From the NCBI GenBank assembly GCA_036732565.1, contig DAINCF010000126.1:1-15318 (forward strand): DNA of 15,318 nucleotides, read 5' to 3'. A program made the position numbers and the translations under genes. This DNA is from JAIVJN01 sp036732565 (GTDB lineage: Bacteria; Acidobacteriota; Vicinamibacteria; Vicinamibacterales; UBA2999). This document shows, one piece after another, positions 1 to 8,157 of the stretch. The stretch's first letter is position 1. Each line of letters begins with the position of its first letter. A model generated the notes under the pieces. It was not told where the DNA came from. It searched no databases and worked only from the letters and a program-made list of their open reading frames with translations.

Positions 1-1
1 G

Positions 2-1021
2 TTCGAGGATCTCGAGCAGCGATTGCGGGCCGCGCCTGGCGTCGCCGCGGCCGCGCTCGACTCGCAGCCACCGCTGGTTGGCGGTGGCGGATCGAATGGG
101 CTCATTCCCGAAGGGCGACCGCTCAACATGGGGAGCGTCATCTCGAGTGTGTCGCACTTCGTCTCACCCGAGTACTTCCAGGTCCTCCGCGTGCCGCTGA
201 TTGCCGGGCGCACGTTCACCGACGCCGATATCCGCTCGACGCCGTGGGTGATGATCATCAATGAGACGCTGGCCCGCACTGCGTTCGGCAGCGACGATCC
301 TCTCGGCAAGCGGATCCAGTGTTGCGAGCCCGGACCCGACGGTCCAGACTCACCCGCCTGGAAGGTCGTGGTGGGCGTCGTGGCGGACGTTCGAACACGT
401 GGGCCGGCAACCGCGCCGCGGCCGGAGTTCTACTTGCCCATCGCGCAGATTCCCGAGCTCGCATACAGCTGGATCAACAACTCGCTGAACCTCCTCGTAC
501 GGACACAGACTGCCGACGCCGCAACGCTGACCCCGACCGTGCGCGAGGTCGTGCACGCCGTCGATCCGTCGCTGCCGGTCTTCGGCGTGAGCACGATGGA
601 CGAAGGGTTGGGGCGCACGATGGCGCAGGCGCGCTTCAACACCGCGCTCATGACCGCGCTGGGCGGCACCGCGTTGCTGCTCGCCGCCCTCGGCGTCTAC
701 AGCGTCATTGCGTGGCTGGTGGCGCAGCGGACGAAGGAGATCGGCTTGCGGATGGCGCTCGGCGCTTCAGCCGCCGAAGTCGTGCGACAGATGACGCTCC
801 ACGGCCTGCGACCGGTCGCCGTCGGATTGGGGATTGGACTGGCGGGCGCGCTGGCGTCGGCAAGCGTGCTCGAAGGGCAACTCTTCGACACCGGCTCGCG
901 CGATCCGGTTGCCATCGGCGGCGTCATCGCCTTGTTGTTGCTCGTCGGCGCGCTGGCCTCGGTCGTCCCGGCCTGGCGCGCGGCGCTGGTGGATCCGTCG
1001 AAGGCACTACGAGAGGGGTAA
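2..1021 (+). CDS. ADOP-family FtsX/MacB-like ABC permease, C-terminal part (5' truncated)
   Basis: The reading frame is open from the window edge (FEDLEQRLRAAPGV...) and ends with TAA at 1019-1021, so the 339 residues visible are the C-terminal part. An in-frame TTG at 23 is not a believable start because the homologous sequence continues upstream. The first ~200 residues look like the MacB-type periplasmic domain (the VSPEYFQVLRVPL and GRTF segments are typical of acidobacterial duplicated orphan permeases). They are followed by an FtsX domain with three hydrophobic helices: one near AALGVYSVIAWLVAQR, one after the EIGLRMALGAS loop, and one before the terminal VPAWRAALVDPSKALREG signature. 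ADOP proteins are usually about 800 residues with two such repeats, so this would be the second repeat. The family is thought to act without a dedicated ATPase gene beside it, and none is visible here. The substrate is unknown. It is convergent with the glycosyltransferase gene downstream. Confidence 0.9.
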   Translation, partial: FEDLEQRLRAAPGVAAAALDSQPPLVGGGGSNGLIPEGRPLNMGSVISSVSHFVSPEYFQVLRVPLIAGRTFTDADIRSTPWVMIINETLARTAFGSDDPLGKRIQCCEPGPDGPDSPAWKVVVGVVADVRTRGPATAPRPEFYLPIAQIPELAYSWINNSLNLLVRTQTADAATLTPTVREVVHAVDPSLPVFGVSTMDEGLGRTMAQARFNTALMTALGGTALLLAALGVYSVIAWLVAQRTKEIGLRMALGASAAEVVRQMTLHGLRPVAVGLGIGLAGALASASVLEGQLFDTGSRDPVAIGGVIALLLLVGALASVVPAWRAALVDPSKALREG

Positions 1022-1032
1022 ACGGGATGCTC

Positions 1033-1059
1033 GTAGGGGCGGCCGCGAGCCGCCCTTAC
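1033..1059. repeat. 27-nt imperfect palindrome between convergent genes
   Basis: The two arms (1033-1043 and 1049-1059) pair over 11 bp around a CGCGA loop, with one G/T mismatch that becomes a G-U wobble in RNA. The sequence is a near copy of the perfect palindrome at 9948-9975. It starts 11 bases after the permease stop and contains the minus-strand glycosyltransferase stop codon (1056-1058). It could serve as a bidirectional terminator, although there is no T-tract, or it may be a dispersed REP-like element. Confidence 0.75.
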
Positions 1060-2306
1060 ACCTTCAACACTGGCGACGCCACTTCTTGCCAGTGATCCTC
1101 CCACCGCTCGGCCGGATGCGCGGCGAGCCACGTGCGCGAGGAGATGAGGAGCGGCTGCGACTCGAGATCGTTCGTCGCCAGCGCCACGAGCAGCGTCGCG
1201 AGCTCGCCTGGTTCGCGGAACGTCACGCCCTGCTTGCCCTTCTCGAGCACCTCGCCGAGCACGGGCGCGTAGTCCAACGCCAGCGCGGGCACCCCGACGC
1301 CGCGAAACTCCGCGAGCTTGCCCGGCAGGTCCAGACCGGACGCTGACTGATGCAAGGAAATGCCGACGTCGGCCATGCCAACGAGCACCACATAGTCGGC
1401 GGGCTCGAGCCACGTCGTCCGCACGGCCACGCGCGCGAACGATCGCCGCTTCAGCCGCGCTTCGACCGCGGTGCGCAAGGGGCCTCTCCCTGTCAGCAGC
1501 ACCACGAGCTCCGGCGACGATGAGTCGGCGGCGGATCCACGTGCGGCCAGGCGGCGCTCGGCTCGCTCCAGCGCTTCGAGCAGCAGATCGAAGTCTTCGC
1601 TCGGGGTCCACCCGGTTGGGCACACCGCGATCGGAATTCTGCGCGGGCCAAGCGAGAGGTCGCGGGACAGTCGTGACCACAGGTTCGCTGCCGCGGCGAG
1701 ATCGGGGCGCGCGAACCAGGACGCGGGCCGGTCGTACAACACCGCGGCGCGGACCTTGTACTCGCGGTGGAGCCAGTCGGCCATCGCGCGCGAGGCCGCC
1801 AGATGGGCATGCGCGTGTCGGGCCCATCGACGCTCGCGTCGGGCCATCGCGCGAATGCCGGCATGATCGTCGCTCGGTCGCGTCACCGCGTGACAATCGT
1901 GCCAGTCGATGACGAGCCGGGCGCCGCGCGCCCTCGAGGCCAGCCAACTCAGCGTGCGTGCCGAACCAGACGTCGGACTCTGCACGAGGATGATCCTTGG
2001 ACGAGCACCGCCGAACAGCACGCGTCCCATCTGCACGCTTCGGTCGGCCGTGCGACCGATCGCGACGGGATTCCACCACGCCGACGTCGCTTCGCTCTCT
2101 TGGCGCGCCGACAGGCGCCGACAGCGCACGCGCGGCTCGGCCGTGACTGGCATCTGCACCGGGCTGCCTTCGTAGCCGACGATCTCGACCTCCATCTCGG
2201 GCGAGGCATGCGCCAACGCCAGGGCGTGCCGCTGCATGCGCGGGCTGCGACCGAGGTCCGCCAGAGCCAGAACGAGCGTGCGGGGAGAGCGCGCAGACAT
2301 CGGCAT
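1056..2306 (-). CDS. ALG1-like glycosyltransferase (GT33/GT4-type fold)
   Basis: The protein resembles ALG1, the eukaryotic beta-1,4-mannosyltransferase that adds the first mannose to the dolichol-linked core. It keeps the characteristic blocks in order: LADLGRSPRMQRHALALA (residues ~15-32), a VIDWHD segment (~131-137), VLYDRP, LLTGRGP, an RTTWLEPADYVVLVG stretch, and the sugar-nucleotide site SLHQSASGLDLPGKL (~316-330), followed by GVPALAL. Length (416 aa) suits a GT-B enzyme. Unlike ALG1, I see no strong N-terminal membrane anchor. The start is uncertain: ATG at 2306 or 2300 begins just before the conserved core, while an upstream GTG at 2366 would add 20 residues of unremarkable sequence. 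None has a clear Shine-Dalgarno. The family match supports transfer of a sugar, perhaps mannose, from a nucleotide donor to a lipid-linked acceptor, but donor and acceptor cannot be read from sequence. It is the only minus-strand gene and stands alone. Confidence 0.85.
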   Translation of the reverse strand: MPMSARSPRTLVLALADLGRSPRMQRHALALAHASPEMEVEIVGYEGSPVQMPVTAEPRVRCRRLSARQESEATSAWWNPVAIGRTADRSVQMGRVLFGGARPRIILVQSPTSGSARTLSWLASRARGARLVIDWHDCHAVTRPSDDHAGIRAMARRERRWARHAHAHLAASRAMADWLHREYKVRAAVLYDRPASWFARPDLAAAANLWSRLSRDLSLGPRRIPIAVCPTGWTPSEDFDLLLEALERAERRLAARGSAADSSSPELVVLLTGRGPLRTAVEARLKRRSFARVAVRTTWLEPADYVVLVGMADVGISLHQSASGLDLPGKLAEFRGVGVPALALDYAPVLGEVLEKGKQGVTFREPGELATLLVALATNDLESQPLLISSRTWLAAHPAERWEDHWQEVASPVLKV

Positions 2307-2531
2307 GAACGGTAGACGGTTCAGCCTCGCGAATGGTTCACGCGAACACGAGGCGAAGGCTCGCACCGCCTATAATCACGAGCCTGAAGTTCAATCGAGC
2401 GCAGGCACTCGTTCTGTTGAAAAGACGTGGAAATAGCACCCGGATGTCGGACCCGAGACACTACCACGATGCGCCACCTGAGTGAATTGAGGGGTTTGGT
2501 GGGATGCATGTGGTGAGTACTTCGCCTTCGT

Positions 2532-2547
2532 TGATACGCTCTGTTAG
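2532..2547 (+). promoter_or_regulatory. Putative extended -10 promoter, leaderless start of kinase 1
   Basis: TACGCT at 2535-2540 fits the TAnnnT core of a -10 box. It is preceded by TG at 2532-2533, as in extended -10 promoters, and is separated from the ATG at 2548 by exactly seven bases. Transcription would then begin at or next to the start codon. There is no Shine-Dalgarno. The same spacing occurs before pntA and the second kinase. No convincing -35 box is visible. Confidence 0.45.
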
Positions 2548-5214
2548 ATGAGTCTCGCTTCGGGCTCGAGCCTCGGCCCCTACGACATCCTTGCCCCCCT
2601 CGGTGCCGGCGGCATGGGCGAGGTCTATCGCGCGCGCGACACCCGGCTGCAGCGCGAAGTGGCCATCAAGATCCTGCCGGCGTCACTGGCCGCCGATCCC
2701 GCGTCGCTCATGCGCTTCGAGCGCGAGGCGCGAGCGGTCGCCGCGCTGTCACACCCGAACATCCTCGCCATCCACGATGCCGGCCAGCTGAATGGTGTGG
2801 CCTACGCGGTCACCGAGCTGCTCGAGGGGCGCAACCTGCGCGAAGCGCTGCTCGAGGGTGCGCTGCCGCCGCGCAAGGCGCTCGATCTCGCGCTGCAGAT
2901 CGCGCACGGCCTGGCGGCCGCGCACGACAAGGGCATCGTCCATCGCGATCTGAAACCCGAGAACGTGTTCGTCACGACCGACGGGCGTCTGAAGATTCTC
3001 GACTTCGGCCTCGCGCAGGTGACCGCAAGCCTCGACGACAGCACCGCCACGACCGTTGGCGTCGTCGACTCGGGCACCGGTCCCGGCATCGTCGTCGGCA
3101 CCGTCGGGTATATGGCGCCGGAGCAGATCCGCGGCCAGCCAGCGGACGCGAGGACGGACATCTTCGCGTTCGGCGCTGTGCTGTACGAGATGCTCGGCGG
3201 TCGTCGCGCGTTCGTCGGGGAGACGCCAGCGGACACCATGAGCGCGATCCTGCGCAGCGATCCGCCCGAGCTCGGCGCCTCGCAGCTCGGCGTGCCACCC
3301 GCGGTGGAGCGCATCGTTCATCGATGTCTGGAGAAACAGCCGGCGGAGCGATTTCAATCGGCACGCGACCTGGCGTTCGCGCTGCAAGCGATGTCGCTCG
3401 GGTCGGCGCCCGTCCAAGCGCTCGACGAGGGAGGCTCCTGGTGGCGGCGTCGATGGGTGCTCGTCGCGGCGGCGCTGGTCGCCGGCCTCGCGGTTGGCGC
3501 CGCACTGGCGCGACAGCTCTCCAGCGACCGAGTGGAAGTCACGCCGTTGACGGCGCGCTTCACCATCCCCTCCGATCTCGGCTTGCCGCCATGGGTCGCC
3601 GTATCGCCCAACGGACGAACCCTCACCTGGGCGGCAGTCGCGGGGGCCGACAACGTGAACCGCACGTGGATTCGCGGCCTCGCGGAGGGTACTCCGCGCA
3701 TTCTGCAACGGACCGAAGAGGCATCGGCCGCGGGGTGGCTCAGCGACAATCGGCGGTTGCTGCTGGTCCGCGGCCCTCAGCTGGTGATTGTCGACACCGA
3801 GACCGGTAGTCAGACCGTCGTGCGCGAGGCGACCGATGAAGAACGACGAGCCGCGTTTCGTGGCTTGCACATCGGCCCGAACGATGAAGTGCTGATGGGC
3901 ACGGGCAACGGCATCATGCGCGTCGCGGCGCGACCCGGCGCGACGACGTCGTGGATTCGTCGCGTCGAGAGCCTCCCGGGCGGCACCAATCAGTACTTCT
4001 GGATCGGCTTCCCACAGTGGCTCCCCGATGGCAGCCATATGGTCTACACGGCGGCGCGCGCCGATCGCAGTGGCTTCGACACCTACGTCGCGCCGATCGC
4101 TGAAGGCGATCCCACGCGTATCGACCTGCCGTCGACGATCACGCGGGTGCTGATCGATCCGTCGGGATTCATCGTCTTTGGCGTCAACGGCACGCTCCAG
4201 GCCCAGCGTGTGCGATTCGACCCGCTGACGTTGGTGGGTGAGCCGTTCCGTGTGAGCACCGACATCCTGATCGAGCAGCAGACCGGCTTTCTCGCGGCGG
4301 ACTTGTCGGCTGCCGGCACGCTCGCCTATCGCACGCTCGGGTTCGCGCGCGTGCAGTTCGAATGGGTGGACCGCGCCGGTCGGCCGCTCGGCACGATCGG
4401 GCCCATCGACACGTTCACCAATTTCGATCTCGCGGCTGACGGGCGGCTCGCGGTGACACGGCGCGAATCACAGAGTCCTGGTAACTCGCTCTGGATGATC
4501 GACGAAGCCCGCGGCATGACGACGCAACTGTCGGATTCGACCGGCGGCAGCATCTCCGATCCCACGTGGTCCCCCGACGGATCGCGCATCGCCTTCCGGC
4601 GCGGTCAGCGACTCGTGGTGCGCGGCGCCTTCGGCGGCACCGAGAACGTCATCGCGAACTGGGCGGGCTACCCTGATTCGTGGTCGAAGGACGGCCGCTA
4701 TCTGGCCGTCGGTCGACCCGTCGGCCAGCGCTATGAGCTGTGGGTCGTACGCACCGACGGCGTGCAAGACGAAAAGGCGATCGTCACGGGTGCGACGCTG
4801 GCCGACGAGCTCCGCTTTTCGCCCGACAGTCGATGGCTCGCGTATCACGCCACCACCGAGGGCACACCGCAGGTGTACGTCGTCGCCTTTCCGCCCACGG
4901 GCGAGCGCTGGCAGTTGTCGACGCGCGGCGGTGTGCAGCCGCGATGGCGCGGCGATGGACGCGAGCTCTTCTATCTCGATCCCGACGGCCAGATGATGAG
5001 CGTGGCACTGCCCACGGGCGATCCGCGCCAGGTGCGTCCGCCGTCCGCGCTGTTCCGCACGACGCTCGAGCCCTCGTCGGCCAACGATCAATTCACGGCA
5101 GCCGCGGACGGGCAGCGCTTCATCGTCCGACGCCCCATCGGCGATCGTGGCACCGATCAGGCGCCGGTGACGGTGTTGGTCAATTGGCGTGGGCTCGCAA
5201 ACGCGGCACGTTAG
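2548..5214 (+). CDS. Receptor-like Ser/Thr protein kinase with C-terminal TolB/WD40-like propeller
   Basis: This is an 888-residue PknB-type (Hanks) kinase. The kinase domain covers residues ~12-282: glycine loop GAGGMGEVY (19-27), VAIK lysine K41, catalytic loop HRDLKPEN with D134, DFG at 152-154 and the MAPE motif at ~189-192. The residues needed for catalysis are present. The loop between DFG and APE is rich in Ser and Thr, so autophosphorylation is plausible. A basic WWRRR patch leads into one transmembrane helix at ~303-322. The remaining ~560 residues form repeated beta-propeller blades (WSPDGSRIAF, FSPDSRWLAY, WRGDGRELFYLDPDG). This predicts a cytoplasmic kinase with an extracytoplasmic propeller sensor. 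The ligand and phosphorylation targets are unknown. Start: ATG 2548 begins MSLASGSSLGPY, matching the second kinase (MSLAAGRRLGPY). The gene stands alone, with pntA 113 bases downstream. Confidence 0.93.
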   Translation: MSLASGSSLGPYDILAPLGAGGMGEVYRARDTRLQREVAIKILPASLAADPASLMRFEREARAVAALSHPNILAIHDAGQLNGVAYAVTELLEGRNLREALLEGALPPRKALDLALQIAHGLAAAHDKGIVHRDLKPENVFVTTDGRLKILDFGLAQVTASLDDSTATTVGVVDSGTGPGIVVGTVGYMAPEQIRGQPADARTDIFAFGAVLYEMLGGRRAFVGETPADTMSAILRSDPPELGASQLGVPPAVERIVHRCLEKQPAERFQSARDLAFALQAMSLGSAPVQALDEGGSWWRRRWVLVAAALVAGLAVGAALARQLSSDRVEVTPLTARFTIPSDLGLPPWVAVSPNGRTLTWAAVAGADNVNRTWIRGLAEGTPRILQRTEEASAAGWLSDNRRLLLVRGPQLVIVDTETGSQTVVREATDEERRAAFRGLHIGPNDEVLMGTGNGIMRVAARPGATTSWIRRVESLPGGTNQYFWIGFPQWLPDGSHMVYTAARADRSGFDTYVAPIAEGDPTRIDLPSTITRVLIDPSGFIVFGVNGTLQAQRVRFDPLTLVGEPFRVSTDILIEQQTGFLAADLSAAGTLAYRTLGFARVQFEWVDRAGRPLGTIGPIDTFTNFDLAADGRLAVTRRESQSPGNSLWMIDEARGMTTQLSDSTGGSISDPTWSPDGSRIAFRRGQRLVVRGAFGGTENVIANWAGYPDSWSKDGRYLAVGRPVGQRYELWVVRTDGVQDEKAIVTGATLADELRFSPDSRWLAYHATTEGTPQVYVVAFPPTGERWQLSTRGGVQPRWRGDGRELFYLDPDGQMMSVALPTGDPRQVRPPSALFRTTLEPSSANDQFTAAADGQRFIVRRPIGDRGTDQAPVTVLVNWRGLANAAR

Positions 5215-5227
5215 ACCAATCGGCCGT

Positions 5228-5298
5228 CGGCAGTCGGGAGTCGGGCGTCACGACATTGGTTCTCTTGTCGACTGCCGACGCGCGACTGCCGACTGCCG
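5228..5298. repeat. Inverted arrays of a 7-bp repeat (CGGCAGT / ACTGCCG)
   Basis: Three heptamers (CGGCAGT, CGGGAGT, CGGGCGT) run through 5228-5248. The reverse complement ACTGCCG occurs at 5271-5277, 5285-5291 and 5292-5298, with a diverged unit between the first two. The arms 5225-5236 and 5269-5280 are perfectly complementary over 12 bp, giving a hairpin with a 32-nt loop; other registers are possible. The element lies 13 bases after the kinase stop and 17 bases before the pntA -10-like box. It could end kinase transcription or simply be an expanding simple repeat. Confidence 0.8.
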
Positions 5299-5314
5299 GT
5301 TTGTGGCCGCGAAG

Positions 5315-5320
5315 TAAGAT
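5315..5320 (+). promoter_or_regulatory. Putative -10 box of the pnt operon (leaderless)
   Basis: TAAGAT matches the -10 consensus at four of six positions, including the conserved TA and final T. Seven bases separate it from the pntA ATG at 5328, so the transcript would start at the start codon. No Shine-Dalgarno precedes the ATG, which agrees with a leaderless message. No good -35 box is present at the usual distance. Confidence 0.5.
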
Positions 5321-5327
5321 ACGACGC

Positions 5328-6434
5328 ATGCGTATTGCCGTTGTGAAGGAACGGGCCGAGCGCGAGCTCCGCGTGGCGCTCGTGCCCGAGTCCGCTGGCC
5401 GGCTCGTGAAGGCCGGCGCGGAAGTTGTGGTCGAACAGGGCGCAGGTGAGTCGGCTGGATATCCTGATTCGTTGTATACCGCGGCCGGGGCTGTGCTTGC
5501 CGGAGCCGCTCCAGAGGCGCTGCGCGGAGCGCGGGTGCTGCTCAAGGTGCAACCACCCTCGCCTGATGAAGCGGCCACGATTCCCACGGACACCGTTCTC
5601 ATAAGTCTCCTTCCAGCGGCGACCGATGCCGGCCTCATGCAGCAGCTTGCGAACGGTCGGGTGACCGTGCTCGCACTCGAGAAGGTGCCGCGGATCACGC
5701 GCGCGCAATCGATGGACATCCTGTCGTCACAAGCGACCGTGGCCGGCTACAAGGCGGCGCTGCTCGGCGCCAACGCCCTCCCGCGCCTCATGCCGATGCT
5801 GACGACCGCCGCGGGATCGTTGACGCCGGCGAAGGCCTTCATCATCGGCGCCGGCGTGGCCGGGCTGCAGGCGATCGCGACCGCACGGCGGCTCGGCGCG
5901 ATCGTCTCCGCGTTCGACGTCCGGCCAGCGGCCAAAGAGCAGGTGCAGTCGCTCGGCGCCACGTTCGTGGCCGCCGAAGCGGTCGGCCAGGGCGCCGAGG
6001 ACAAGGGCGGCTACGCCAAGGCGCAAAGCGACGAAGAGCAAGCACGGACGCAAGCCGCGCTGGCCAACCACATCAAGGACATGGACCTGGTCATCAGCAC
6101 GGCGGCCGTGCCGGGCAAGCGCGCGCCCGTGCTGATCACCGAAGCGATGGTGCAGTCGATGAAGCCCGGCAGCGTCATCGTCGACCTGGCGGCCGAGACC
6201 GGGGGCAACTGCGCGCTGACCCAGCCCGGCGCGTCGATCGCCGCCCACGACGTCCTGATCATCGGCCCGCTCAACCTCGCGGCGACGATGCCGCTGCATG
6301 CGAGCCAGATGTTCAGCAAGAACGTGCTGACGCTCCTGCAGCACCTGATGAAAGATGGACAAGTAGTTATCGATCTGAATGATGAAATCACTGGCCCGAT
6401 GTGCGTCGTCCACGCCGGCCAGATACGGAGCTGA
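5328..6434 (+). CDS. pntA: NAD(P) transhydrogenase alpha subunit, domain I (NAD(H)-binding)
   Basis: This 368-residue protein is the soluble NAD(H)-binding component (dI) of proton-translocating transhydrogenase, which passes hydride from NADH to NADP+ and is driven by proton-motive force. The Rossmann motif GAGVAG lies at 174-179, followed by the acidic turn SAFDVRP. The loop known from Rhodospirillum rubrum dI is intact: R122, Q127, D130 and S133 keep the spacing of its R127/Q132/D135/S138. The protein ends after dI, so this is the split three-subunit form rather than the fused E. coli form, in which the alpha chain continues into membrane helices. ATG 5328 was chosen because MRIAVVKERAERELRVAL is the normal dI N-terminus; the frame stays open upstream only by chance. 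The next gene starts two bases after the stop, so the two are co-transcribed. Confidence 0.96.
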   Translation: MRIAVVKERAERELRVALVPESAGRLVKAGAEVVVEQGAGESAGYPDSLYTAAGAVLAGAAPEALRGARVLLKVQPPSPDEAATIPTDTVLISLLPAATDAGLMQQLANGRVTVLALEKVPRITRAQSMDILSSQATVAGYKAALLGANALPRLMPMLTTAAGSLTPAKAFIIGAGVAGLQAIATARRLGAIVSAFDVRPAAKEQVQSLGATFVAAEAVGQGAEDKGGYAKAQSDEEQARTQAALANHIKDMDLVISTAAVPGKRAPVLITEAMVQSMKPGSVIVDLAAETGGNCALTQPGASIAAHDVLIIGPLNLAATMPLHASQMFSKNVLTLLQHLMKDGQVVIDLNDEITGPMCVVHAGQIRS

Positions 6435-6436
6435 TC

Positions 6437-6757
6437 ATGTCGCTGACCGCCGTCATGCAGATTTACGTATTCATGCTCGCCGCCGTCGTCGGGTATCTGG
6501 TGATCACGCGGGTGCCGCCGCTGCTGCACACGCCGTTGATGTCCGCGACCAACGCGATCTCGGCGATCACCATCGTCGGCGCCCTGATCATGGCGGGTGG
6601 GAAGTACGGGTTCGTGGCTGAGGTCCTGGGCACAGTGGCCGTCGCATGCGCCATGACCAACGTGGTGAGCGGCTTCCTGATCACCGACCGCATGTTGCGG
6701 ATGTTCCGGACGGGCGAGCGCGAATCGACGAACCGCAGCGGCGGGGCTCGCTCGTGA
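6437..6757 (+). CDS. pntAB: NAD(P) transhydrogenase small membrane subunit (split alpha, domain IIa)
   Basis: This 106-residue hydrophobic protein corresponds to the membrane part of the E. coli alpha chain, encoded separately here. Hydrophobic segments are near residues 7-24, 41-56 and 58-82. The blocks PLMSATNAISAITIVGAL and GFLITDRMLRMF are typical of the family. Together with the membrane helices of PntB it forms the proton channel (domain II). ATG 6437 follows the pntA stop by two bases, and the last codons overlap the pntB start. The polar tail after the last helix (RTGERESTNRSGGARS) is ordinary. Confidence 0.95.
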   Translation: MSLTAVMQIYVFMLAAVVGYLVITRVPPLLHTPLMSATNAISAITIVGALIMAGGKYGFVAEVLGTVAVACAMTNVVSGFLITDRMLRMFRTGERESTNRSGGARS

Positions 6758-8157
6758 GAGATCTGCTCGTTCAGGGCTGTTACCTCACCGCTTGTCTGCT
6801 GTTCATCCTCGGCCTGAAGAGCTTGACGCGGCCCGACCGCGCCAAGCAGGGGATGCAGCATGCGGCGGTCGGCATGCTCGTCGCCATCCTGGGGACGCTG
6901 ATCCATCAGGACATCGTCAGCTATCGCGGCATCATCATCGGTCTGATCGCTGGATCGGTGCTGGGCTACCCCATCGCGATGTGGGTGCCGATGACCGCGG
7001 TACCGCAGATGATCGCGTTCTCGCACATCTTCGGCGCGCTGGCCGCCACGCTCGTGGGCATCGCCAAGTACGAGCACGCGTGGAGCGGCGTCGAGGGCGG
7101 TGGCCTCTCACGCGGCGTCACGGCCGCCCTCGGCATCGAGGTGCTGCTGGGATCGCTGACCGTGACCGGCAGCTTCATCGCGTTCGGGAAGCTGCAAGAG
7201 CTGATCGCGTCACGGCCGCTGACCTATCGCGGCCAGAACACGGTCAACCTCCTGATTGCCGTGGTGCTGCTCGCCGGCCTCGGCTATCTGATCGTCAATC
7301 CGTCCGCCACCATGGTCTTCTATGCGGTCATCGTCTTGGCCGCGGTGATCGGCGTGTCCCTCGTGTTGCCGATCGGTGGAGCGGACATGCCGGTGGTGGT
7401 GTCGCTGCTCAACTCGTACGCGGGACTGGCGGCCGCGGCCACCGGGTTCGTGATGGAGAACAACGTTCTGGTGGTGTGCGGTGCGCTCGAAGGCGCGTCG
7501 GGCGCGCTGTTGTCGGTGCTGATGTGCAAGGCGATGAACCGCTCGTTCGGCAACGTGCTGTTCGGCGCGTTCGGCAGCGCCGCGCCGGCCGGCGAGAAGG
7601 CCGCGACGGGGCTGGCGGTCAAGAGCACGACGGCCGAAGATGCGGCGATGCAGCTCGCCTACGCCGCAAAGGTCATCGTCGTCCCGGGATACGGACTGGC
7701 GGTGGCGCAGGCGCAGCAGCAGATTCGGGAGCTGGCGGAGTTGATCGAGAAGCGCGGCGGAGTCGTCAAGTACGCCATCCATCCGGTGGCCGGGCGCATG
7801 CCGGGGCACATGAACGTCCTGCTCGCCGAGGCGAACGTGCCGTACGACCGGCTCTACGACATGGACGACATCAACGACGAGTTCCAGGAGACGGATGTCG
7901 CGGTCATCGTGGGCGCCAACGACGTGGTCAACCCGGCCGCGCGCACGGACAAGGCGTCGCCTATCTACGGCATGCCGATCTTGAACGCCGACAAGGCCAG
8001 GACCGTCCTCGTGCTGAAGCGCAGCATGAATCCGGGATTCGCAGGCATCGAGAACGAGCTCTTTTACCTCGACAACACCTACATGCTGTTCGGCGACGCG
8101 CACAAGTCGCTGACCAAGCTGACGAGCGAGATCAAGGCGCTCAACGCGGGCGGGTAG
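6754..8157 (+). CDS. pntB: NAD(P) transhydrogenase beta subunit (membrane domain IIb plus NADP(H)-binding domain III)
   Basis: This 467-residue protein supplies the rest of the proton-translocating membrane domain and the NADP(H)-binding domain III, which completes the pump. The N-terminal ~265 residues are a series of hydrophobic helices with family blocks such as ADMPVVVSLLNSYAGLAAAA. Domain III begins near residue 290 and shows PGYGLAVAQAQ (from 311), RMPGHMNVLLAEA, GAND at 387-390 and KRSMNPGFAGIENELFY (from 422), all contacts for NADP(H). The start is a GTG at 6754 whose bases overlap the TGA of the preceding gene (GTGA), which suggests translational coupling. The predicted peptide MRDLLVQGCYLTACLLFILGL then begins directly at the first helix. 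An upstream frame is open but overlaps the preceding gene. No clear terminator follows. Confidence 0.96.
   Translation: MRDLLVQGCYLTACLLFILGLKSLTRPDRAKQGMQHAAVGMLVAILGTLIHQDIVSYRGIIIGLIAGSVLGYPIAMWVPMTAVPQMIAFSHIFGALAATLVGIAKYEHAWSGVEGGGLSRGVTAALGIEVLLGSLTVTGSFIAFGKLQELIASRPLTYRGQNTVNLLIAVVLLAGLGYLIVNPSATMVFYAVIVLAAVIGVSLVLPIGGADMPVVVSLLNSYAGLAAAATGFVMENNVLVVCGALEGASGALLSVLMCKAMNRSFGNVLFGAFGSAAPAGEKAATGLAVKSTTAEDAAMQLAYAAKVIVVPGYGLAVAQAQQQIRELAELIEKRGGVVKYAIHPVAGRMPGHMNVLLAEANVPYDRLYDMDDINDEFQETDVAVIVGANDVVNPAARTDKASPIYGMPILNADKARTVLVLKRSMNPGFAGIENELFYLDNTYMLFGDAHKSLTKLTSEIKALNAGG

Noticed and set aside
697..2079. Minus-strand 460-codon open frame overlapping the permease and glycosyltransferase
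   Set aside because: It is Arg- and Ala-rich, has no recognisable domain, and overlaps two genes with clear family motifs. It is a GC-driven shadow frame.
2749..4038. Minus-strand 429-codon frame inside kinase 1
   Set aside because: It lies fully within a gene with intact kinase and propeller motifs and shows no domain of its own.
5225..5280. Classical intrinsic terminator after kinase 1
   Set aside because: A stem exists, but the loop is 32 nt and no T-run follows, so it was called a repeat instead.
4740..5327. In-frame upstream extension of pntA
   Set aside because: This part overlaps the kinase gene and the heptamer repeat and reads as Arg-rich nonsense. The normal PntA N-terminus starts at 5328.
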